From positions 1-55,229 of the forward strand of contig JAFUAF010000036.1 of assembly GCA_017460805.1 (NCBI GenBank): 55,229 bases of DNA, given 5' to 3'. Position numbers and translations under genes: made by a program. Numbering within the stretch: the first letter of the stretch is position 1; each line of letters begins with the position of its first letter. The notes beneath the pieces were generated by a model, which was given only the letters and a program-made list of their open reading frames with translations, searched no databases and had not been told where the DNA came from. Positions 25,977-33,100 of this stretch are shown here, one piece after another. This DNA is from Bacillota bacterium. Lineage in GTDB: Bacteria > Bacillota > Clostridia > Lachnospirales > CAG-274.

Positions 25977-26005
25977 TTGACAAATATATATAACTATGCT
26001 ATAAT
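25977..26005 (+). promoter_or_regulatory. perfect-consensus sigma-A promoter for the methyltransferase-STAS gene
   Basis: TTGACA (25977-25982), 17 bp, TATAAT (26000-26005): both hexamers are exact. The start would be near 26012, giving a leader of about 110 nt with no recognised structure. Confidence 0.8.
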
Positions 26006-26120
26006 ATACAAACACGTTTACAAATTTTTTATTTACGGAAATAAAACTATATGGGCGGTACATACATGAAACGGGGCAATGCGTTTTGTTTCGTGCGGAG
26101 TTAAAAAAAGGATGGCGGAT

Positions 26121-27359
26121 ATGGAGATACAGAAAATAAGAGAAATAGTTAATCCCGTATTTAATACAGCCAAATCATGCACCCAGCTGATAGCTGCTGC
26201 GGGAGATGAAGATGCGAAAAGACTGACAGAGGCGTTGGGATTTCAGTCTTTTGGCGAACAAAAGTATGAAAAGTCTGTTTCCGAGGAAATGGCGGAGCAG
26301 GTCAAGCGTTTGGCACCTGCATATATGGTTCTGATAGAATCCAGATTCAGGACTGTAAATCAGCTGCTTGACAGCAGGAAAGACAGTCTGATCGCAGATC
26401 TTCCGTGCGGTTATACATCCAGGGGTATACGTATGTCAAAACAGGGGCGCGCGTATTTTGGTTTTGACCTCCCTGCAGTTATTGATGATATAGCACCCGC
26501 AGTGGAAAGCGTTATCGGCAGGAACGATAATGTTCATTATCATGCTGTGGATGCAACAAACTATGAATCGCTTGAAGCGCCGTTTTCCGACGGGGATAAA
26601 AATTTACTTATCACAACAGAGGGACTGCTGATGTATTTTTCACAGTCGGAGCTTGAAGAAGTATTCGGAAATATTCGCCGTCTTCTTCAAAAACACGGCG
26701 GCAGCTGGGTGACTACAGACCGCGCCTATGCTTTCCGCGACCGTGATATTGCACATGCGGCTTTAAATTACGATGAAAAGCTGACTGCAATGTATGAAGC
26801 CGTTACGGGTAAAGCCGCCGCAACGGCAGCGGATGTGAAATTCGGCAGCAATGTATTCTTTGATACCGATGAAAAGCAGGTAAAAGCATTTATCGACAGA
26901 ATGGGCTTTGAACTGAAAGAAATACCTATGAGTGATCATCTGCCGCAGAAGCTCGGTTCTGTTTCGGGCGATGCGGATAAATCGGTACGGGAAGTGTTTA
27001 AGGATCTTTACTTCTGGGAAATGACCGTAAAGACGGGCGCACAGGAAAGGCAGACCGATGAAAAGTCTTTTTCGGTAAGCACGGCAAAACAGGGTACGAC
27101 TCTGCAAGTTTTTATTTCGGGACGACTGGACACTCTTACGGCTCCCGAACTTTTGAATAAGTTCCGTGAAGCGGAGGAACCGATCGAAACAATAGAACTG
27201 CACGTTGAAGATATGACCTATATATCTTCCGCAGGTCTGCGCATCCTTCTTATAATGTATAAATCGCTTGAGGATAAAAACGGATTTAAGATGATCGGTG
27301 TCAGGGACAGTGTCCGCGAGATAATAGAAACAACGGGTTTTGAATCTGTCTTCATGTAA
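26121..27359 (+). CDS. LCM-type SAM methyltransferase fused to a STAS domain
   Basis: A 412-residue two-domain protein. Residues about 1-300 match the leucine-carboxyl-methyltransferase-like O-methyltransferase family (PPM1/TcmP type): SLIADLPCGYTSRG as motif I, YFGFDLPAVID as motif II, and LLITTEGLLMYFSQSELEE. Residues about 315-412 are a STAS (anti-sigma-factor antagonist) domain with LQVFISGRLDTLTAPEL and TYISSAGLRILL, including the serine (Ser370) that is phosphorylated in SpoIIAA-type proteins. I choose the ATG at 26121 (AAGGATGG eight bases upstream); ATGs at 26112 and 26079 are alternatives. STAS fusion suggests control by a partner-switch kinase. The methyl acceptor is unknown. It is monocistronic. 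Confidence 0.8.
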   Translation: MEIQKIREIVNPVFNTAKSCTQLIAAAGDEDAKRLTEALGFQSFGEQKYEKSVSEEMAEQVKRLAPAYMVLIESRFRTVNQLLDSRKDSLIADLPCGYTSRGIRMSKQGRAYFGFDLPAVIDDIAPAVESVIGRNDNVHYHAVDATNYESLEAPFSDGDKNLLITTEGLLMYFSQSELEEVFGNIRRLLQKHGGSWVTTDRAYAFRDRDIAHAALNYDEKLTAMYEAVTGKAAATAADVKFGSNVFFDTDEKQVKAFIDRMGFELKEIPMSDHLPQKLGSVSGDADKSVREVFKDLYFWEMTVKTGAQERQTDEKSFSVSTAKQGTTLQVFISGRLDTLTAPELLNKFREAEEPIETIELHVEDMTYISSAGLRILLIMYKSLEDKNGFKMIGVRDSVREIIETTGFESVFM

Positions 27360-27383
27360 AATGTGTTTGCTTTTTAGGGCACT

Positions 27384-27420
27384 AAAGGCATTTCATCGGA
27401 TAAGGTGAAATGCCTTTTTA
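27384..27420. terminator. bidirectional intrinsic terminator
   Basis: AAAGGCATTTCA (27384-27395) pairs with TGAAATGCCTTT (27406-27417), followed by T residues. It separates the convergent methyltransferase and TIGR04086 genes. Confidence 0.8.
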
Positions 27421-27447
27421 TTCCGTCGGGTCTCTGCGCGGCAAAAT

Positions 27448-27837
27448 TTATTTTTTGATGTTTACACCGAATATTCCGCCGAGAGCCCCGCCTGCGATAC
27501 ATATACCGAATGTCAGCAGGGTCTTTGATGTAAGGGTATAGCCGGGTGTTGTCATAAAACCCGTAAACAGCATTAAAACCGCATAGACAAGTCCTACGAT
27601 AATGCCGTTTATCATGCCGTTTTTGCTTATGCGGGAGGCGGCGGCCAGACTTCCGAGAAATACGGCGGCCAGGCTTGTGATGTGCATGGCGATAAATACG
27701 GTGTTTTCGTCAAGGGCGGCAAAGGTCATTACCAGTGCGCAGACAAGCATTGATACGGCGGTAATGACGGCGGCTGCCAGAATACCGCGGAAAATGGCAG
27801 GTAATACGGGTCGGCATACTTCGTTGTCGATTTTCAA
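27448..27837 (-). CDS. TIGR04086-family four-helix membrane protein
   Basis: A small membrane protein (129 residues from the TTG at 27837) with four hydrophobic helices, a short C-terminal KK tail and a GGALGGIFG motif, as in the TIGR04086 family of Firmicutes, whose function is unknown. The TTG has GGAG eight bases upstream. An ATG at 27852 in the same frame has no ribosome binding site and lies almost at the predicted transcription start, so I prefer the TTG. It is divergent from the PHP gene. Confidence 0.75.
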   Translation of the reverse strand: MKIDNEVCRPVLPAIFRGILAAAVITAVSMLVCALVMTFAALDENTVFIAMHITSLAAVFLGSLAAASRISKNGMINGIIVGLVYAVLMLFTGFMTTPGYTLTSKTLLTFGICIAGGALGGIFGVNIKK

Positions 27838-27916
27838 AATAAAAATCTCCATAAAATTTTGTTTATACTATTGTATTATTTTAAATTTTGTTTTATGATA
27901 AATACAGGTGATCTAA

Positions 27917-28762
27917 ATGAGATATATTGACTTGCATACACATTCTACGGCATCGGACGGAACATACACTCCGTCGGAGCTGGTAAGATATGCATCGGAA
28001 AAAGAACTTGCGGCCATAGCACTTACAGACCATGATACGCTTGACGGCGTGGCAGAGGCAAAGGCGGCGGGCGAAAAATATGGGGTAAGAGTGATAGCGG
28101 GAGCGGAGTTTTCCACCGTGTACGAGAAAATTTCACTTCATATAGTAGGACTTTTTCTGCCGGAAAATTCAAAAAGAATAAGCGAAAGGCTTGAATATAT
28201 GAAAAATGCAAGGCTTACGCGAAATGAAAAAATGCTTGCGAATTTGCGTGAAGAGGGCATTGAGATAACAATGGAAGAACTGAAAGAAAATTTCCCCGAC
28301 CGTATCATCTCCCGTGCGCATATTGCGCAGCTTATGCAGAAAAAAGGTTGTGTCGGCAGTAAAAACGAGGCTTTCGACCGCTATATAGGCGATAAGTGCA
28401 AGGCTTACGTTGAGAAAGAAAGCCTTACACCCGAGGAAACGGTAGGGCTGATAAAAGAGGCGGGCGGCGTTTCGGTGTGGGCGCATCCGCTTTTATGCAA
28501 ATTAAGCGATAAAAACACGGAAAAAATGGCGGAAAGGCTGAAAACATACGGGCTTGATGCGATAGAGGCATATTATCCCACGCATAAGCCCGCAGATACC
28601 AAATATATAAAGACGATAGCACAAAAATACGGTCTTGGACTGTCGGGAGGCAGTGATTTTCACGGCAGTATAAAGCCTGGCCTCGATCTTGGAACGGGTT
28701 ACGGCGATCTTGCTGTGCCGTATGAGGTGCTTGAAAACATAGAGAACAAATTAAAAAAATAA
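27917..28762 (+). CDS. PHP-domain phosphoesterase (RNase AM/TrpH-like)
   Basis: A 281-residue protein of the YciV/TrpH group, which removes 3' phosphate from 3',5'-bisphosphonucleotides or degrades RNA from the 5' end. Metal-binding PHP motifs are all visible: DLHTHSTASDGT at the start, ALTDHDT, AGAEFST, the inserted helical domain with ISRAHIAQLM, SVWAHPLL and GGSDFHG near the C-terminus. Preceded by AGGTGA. The smpB gene begins 26 bp downstream, so the two are probably co-transcribed, which fits a shared role in RNA turnover. Confidence 0.9.
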   Translation: MRYIDLHTHSTASDGTYTPSELVRYASEKELAAIALTDHDTLDGVAEAKAAGEKYGVRVIAGAEFSTVYEKISLHIVGLFLPENSKRISERLEYMKNARLTRNEKMLANLREEGIEITMEELKENFPDRIISRAHIAQLMQKKGCVGSKNEAFDRYIGDKCKAYVEKESLTPEETVGLIKEAGGVSVWAHPLLCKLSDKNTEKMAERLKTYGLDAIEAYYPTHKPADTKYIKTIAQKYGLGLSGGSDFHGSIKPGLDLGTGYGDLAVPYEVLENIENKLKK

Positions 28763-28788
28763 ATTGAAACAGAAAGAAAGGTGATAAT

Positions 28789-29262
28789 ATGGCGGGCGAC
28801 AAAAAATCGATCAAACTTATTGCCCAGAATAAAAAGGCTTATCACGATTATTTTATATTGGAGACCTTTCAGGCGGGAATAGCGCTGACGGGTACGGAAG
28901 TTAAAAGTATGCGTGCGGGCCGCTGTAACTTAAAGGACAGCTTTATAAAAATAGAAAACGGCGAAGCTATAATAAAAAATATGCATATAAGCCCCTACGA
29001 GCAGGGGAATATTTTTAACCATGACCCTCTTGCGGACAGGCGGCTGCTTTTGCACAAGTATGAGATAAACAAGCTGATCGGGGCGGTCACGACAGACGGA
29101 CATACCATAGTGCCGCTTAAAGTCTATTTGCAGGGAAGTCTTGTAAAGGTGGATATAGCTATCGCAAAGGGTAAAAAGCTATATGACAAGCGGCAGGATA
29201 TTGCCAAGAAAGATCAGCAGAGAGAAGCGGCGCAGGCCTTTAAAGAAAAATTAAAGGTTTAA
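28789..29262 (+). CDS. smpB: SsrA-binding protein SmpB
   Basis: A 157-residue protein of standard length. It binds tmRNA and brings it to stalled ribosomes for trans-translation. The OB-fold signature segments are clear: [51 protein letters not shown] [15 protein letters not shown], and a basic C-terminal tail ([20 protein letters not shown]) that enters the ribosome. No ssrA gene was found in the adjoining sequence. It usually neighbours rnr; here rnr lies about 7 kb downstream beyond the PL9 gene. Confidence 0.97.
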   Translation: MAGDKKSIKLIAQNKKAYHDYFILETFQAGIALTGTEVKSMRAGRCNLKDSFIKIENGEAIIKNMHISPYEQGNIFNHDPLADRRLLLHKYEINKLIGAVTTDGHTIVPLKVYLQGSLVKVDIAIAKGKKLYDKRQDIAKKDQQREAAQAFKEKLKV

Positions 29263-29281
29263 GTTTTAAGGGGGTATTTTT

Positions 29282-29413
29282 GTGATACACGATTGGAACG
29301 GCAACGGACAAAAAGACGATATGTTCGACAACTTTATGGACTATATGATGTACAAAAAAATAACCGAAAGCAATGATGACGATGATGAGGACGACGATGA
29401 CGGAGAATTTTAA
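29282..29413 (+). CDS. 43-residue acidic protein overlapping rnhA
   Basis: A GTG-started frame behind AAGGGGGTATTTTT lies in the gap between smpB and rnhA. It starts with [20 protein letters not shown], in which DWNGNGQKD resembles an EF-hand calcium loop, and ends in an almost pure run of Asp and Glu. Its last 17 bases overlap the rnhA start, so translation may be coupled, and the GAGG inside its coding region serves as the rnhA ribosome binding site. Short proteins opening with a similar DxNxNGxxD pattern are common in Clostridia, but I know no function. Confidence 0.55.
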   Translation: MIHDWNGNGQKDDMFDNFMDYMMYKKITESNDDDDEDDDDGEF

Positions 29414-29873
29414 ATCACTTGATATATACACCGACGGAGCGTGTTCGGGAAATCCGGGCCCCGGGGGCTACGGCGTGGTAATGCTTTACAAAAATCAGCG
29501 CAAGGAGCTGTCCGAGGGCTTTAAAAAGACGACCAACAACCGCATGGAAGTGCTTGCGGTAATAAAGGGACTGGAGGCGCTTAAAGTGCCCTGTCAGGTA
29601 ACTTTGTACAGCGACAGCAAATATGTTGTGGATGCAATAACAAAAGGCTGGGTAAAAAAGTGGAAGAGCAACAACTGGGTCAAGCCCGACAAGAAAAAAG
29701 CCCTTAATGTCGATCTGTGGGAGAGACTTTTGGCTTTGCTTGACAAGCATAAGGTAATATTTGTGTGGGTTAAAGGCCATGCCGACAATGTGGAAAACGA
29801 GCGCTGTGATTTTCTTGCAAGGCAGGCAATAGCAGGCGGAGGACTTCTTGATGACGAGGGTTTTGAGGGCTGA
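29397..29873 (+). CDS. rnhA: ribonuclease HI
   Basis: A 158-residue RNase HI that cuts the RNA strand of RNA-DNA hybrids. Family marks: [17 protein letters not shown] with the first catalytic Asp, [18 protein letters not shown] with the Glu, [12 protein letters not shown] with the second Asp, a basic handle ([13 protein letters not shown]), and [17 protein letters not shown] with the conserved His and last Asp. I place the start at the ATG at 29397 with GAGG six bases upstream; earlier ATGs in the frame fall inside the acidic run of the overlapping small gene. Confidence 0.95.
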   Translation: MTENFKSLDIYTDGACSGNPGPGGYGVVMLYKNQRKELSEGFKKTTNNRMEVLAVIKGLEALKVPCQVTLYSDSKYVVDAITKGWVKKWKSNNWVKPDKKKALNVDLWERLLALLDKHKVIFVWVKGHADNVENERCDFLARQAIAGGGLLDDEGFEG

Positions 29874-29993
29874 AACTGCCTTTTATAAATTAAATAAATA
29901 ATTTTTTTGTAAAAAATTAATAGAACAAAGTGGGCAAATGGCAAGAAAACTGTAAAAAGTTTTGAAAAAACAAAAATTTGTGATACTTTTCTA

Positions 29994-30022
29994 TTGATTT
30001 TTTTTCGTAATAACAGTATAAT
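29994..30022 (+). promoter_or_regulatory. promoter of the PL9/SLH gene
   Basis: TTGATT (29994-29999), 17 bp, TATAAT (30017-30022), giving a leader of about 150 nt. The stretch 29874-29993 is AT-rich and shows no terminator that I can recognise for rnhA. Confidence 0.7.
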
Positions 30023-30028
30023 AAAATA

Positions 30029-30181
30029 GACTATCAATGGTAGGAGAGTTTGTGTGCGTGCGCACAGTGCGGTATGGTCTTACGGATCATGCCGGCAGTA
30101 CGCGAGATACACTGTTGCTTATCCTGCATTGTAGACCCTTTGGGGATCAAGATCCCAAAAAAATAATGAAGGAGGAAAAAT
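30029..30181 (+). promoter_or_regulatory. structured 5' leader of the PL9/SLH gene
   Basis: The untranslated leader folds in several places: TGTGC/GCACA (30053-30066), CAGTG (30065-30069) with CACTG (30110-30114) closing over GGTATG/CATGCC (30071-30093), and GGGATC-aa-GATCCC (30143-30156) flanked by TTT/AAA just before the ribosome binding site GAAGGAGG. It matches no riboswitch I know; c-di-GMP-I signatures are lacking. It may stabilise a highly expressed mRNA or act as a regulatory RNA. Confidence 0.5.
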
Positions 30182-33100
30182 ATGAAAAAGCGTAGAATAA
30201 TTGCTATGGCTTTGGCTGTAGCTATGCTTTCATCTTCTGTTTCTTTCAATGTATACGCTGACGAAGCTGTTGTTGATACAGCCGAAGCGGTAGAAACACT
30301 GGAAGACGAAGTTGCATCGGGCGATGCTGTTTCAACAAGCAGCAGTACGTCGGAGAGCGACACCGAAACAGAGGAAAGTGATGTTTCCGCTCAGGCCGTA
30401 AAAGAAGGCTGGATCGGTGGTCTTTACACCAACGTTGACCAGTCGGGCGAGTGGAAAGCATCCGTATTCGGCGACGCCGGCGGTGCCGATAAGGTAACAG
30501 GTCAGACCATTTTCTCTAAAAATGGCGTTGAAGTACCTTATTATCAGGTTACCGTTGACGGCGAGGGTGACAGCAAAACTGCCAACATCCGCATGGGTGC
30601 TATTGAGGCAGACGGTACCGCAATGAAGAACGGTTCCGTTGAGGCCGAGATGGTTGGTAAGCTTTCACTCAACTCAGATGGTATGGTTTATTACTATACA
30701 AAGCTTGATCCAAGCGAAAACTTTGAACTTAGTGCCGATGTTAAGATCAACAGACTCGGTACTGAAGTAAAGGACTTTAAGCAGGCAGGTTTTGGTGCTA
30801 TGGTCCGTGATACTGTCATTCCTATGGAAAGTGCGGATTACTATGCAGAGTATGTTGCTCTTGTTGAAAAGGCAGCTACACTTCCCAGAAGTGAAAGAGC
30901 GGCAGTTAACGAGCAGGCTGAGGCTATGCTGGTTGGCAAGTACGATGCTACATTGTCCACAAACTTTGCAGCTGTAGGCCCTCTTTACATGAATGATATC
31001 TCAACCGCCGTAAGAGCATTCTATCGTCAGGATGCAGTGCTCAGCACAGCATCAAATGACCCCAAGACTGCTTTCGAAGGCGAAGATCTTCCTGCAAAGG
31101 ATGATGTAATACACATTTCCATCACAAAGCAGGGTAACCTGTTCAAGACTCTTTACAGCAAAAACGGTGAGGGTACTCCCGTAGTTATCGACAAAGTTAC
31201 TGTAGGTGACAATGGTGAACTTTATGCAGGTTTCTTTGCAACAAGAGCTTGTGATGTTACATTCTCAAACATGAAGCTTGAAAAGACAAAGGATGTTGCG
31301 AGTCTTACTCTTAAATCCGAGCCCAATAAGACAGAGTATGTTGTTGGTGATGCTTCGGCTACTATCGACACTACGGGTCTTGAGGCTGAGGTAACTTACA
31401 CAGATGGTACAAGCGAGACTATCGGTGCAGACAAGCTGGTATGCAGCAACCCCGATCTTACAACTGTAGGCAACGACAAAGAAGTTATTGTAAGCTACGG
31501 CGGTAAGACAGCTTCATTTACCGTTGATGTAGACTACAACAGAGTTGTGGAGATGAAACTTGAATACGCTCCCGTAATCGTTGACTACATCACAAACAGA
31601 AGATTTACAACAAACGGTCTTCAGATACGCACAACATACAAGTCGGGTTTATCGGAAGTTCTTGCGGCAAATCAGTACAAGCTTTCGCTTGACGGCAAAG
31701 AACTTACGGATTATCCTTACTTTACAGACGATATGATCGGCGAGCATACTGTAAGAGCTGACTTTATTGAAACAGAAACTACACTTGCAGACGGTCATTA
31801 TGTTGAATTTAAAATTACTGTAAGTCCTGCTTCTTTTGATTTTATCAGTGTAAGATCCGTTCCCGAAAAGGGTACTACGGAGCTTCCGTTTGATATCAAT
31901 GAAGAAGCTGATATGAAGGGTCTTATTGTTAACGGCAACTACACAGTTAACGGCAAAACAGAAAAGAAGGCTCTTGATGACGACGAATACACAGTATCCG
32001 GTTTTGATGCTGTAGTTGACGGCGTTAACGTATTTACAACAGAGGGCGAAAAGACTTTGACAGTCACATTCAAGAATGACCCTTCAAAAACTTGTACATT
32101 TACTGTACTTGTAAAAGCTAAAAGACCTACCCGTGCGTTCCTTATGAACTACCCCAGACTTACATACTATGTAGGCGAGGAGTTCGACGAAACGGGTATG
32201 GACGTTTATATCAGATACAGCAACGATACATACAGACCTCTTGAAAAAGACGAGTATGAAGTTATTACAGATTCCTTTGATTCTTCTGTTGCAGGCGCAT
32301 CAACATCTGTAAGCATTGTTGCTAACGTAGAAGGCAAAACAACTTCTATCACTCTTCCCATAAAGATAAGAGACAACTCCGAAAAGATCTGGAAAGCTAC
32401 TCTTATGGGTGCATCTTCACTTGGTGTAAGTGAGAGCGATCCTTCTTCAAATGTTACCGTATATGACAAGGACGGCAACCAGACACTTTACCTCACAGGC
32501 GACAAGGACAATATTGTTACAGAGCAGCCTGTAGGCATAATGAAAGACGGCGTTATGCAGAATGTCGGCAAAGTTAAAGTTACATCATGGGGCGGCGCAG
32601 GTAAGTACGCTACAGACCATGACGGTATTGCATACTACTACACAAGAGTAAGCGCAGACGATAACTTCGAGATCTCCGCAGACATTACAGTTAACAAATA
32701 TATCCGCGATCCTGCAAACGCAGCGGATGCAAAACTTATCGAAGATAAGAAGAAAAAGATGCAGGAAATTTACAACAAGCAGAGCTACATTGATGAGGAA
32801 ACAGGCGAAATCAAGCAGGTTACCGATTTAATGGCACTTGATATGGTTCGTTCCGGTCAGGAAGCGTTCGGTATCATGGCTCGTGACGTTATCCCTCTGT
32901 TCCTTCCTGTTGAGGAGGGCGGTAACGATAACTCCATCACAACAAACATCAACCTTGCTCATAAGGATCAGTACGGCGAGCCTATAAGCATCTTTGAAGC
33001 ATACAAGATGCAGGAGGCAGGCCTTATCCAGGCAGGTATCACAAACGAGGACGTTAATATTATTTCGTTCTCATCAAACGTAGTTGTCGCAGGTGGTGCT

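Noticed and set aside
30029..30181. Cyclic di-GMP riboswitch ahead of the PL9 gene
   Set aside because: The conserved GEMM-I core and tetraloop-receptor pattern are not present; only generic hairpins are visible.
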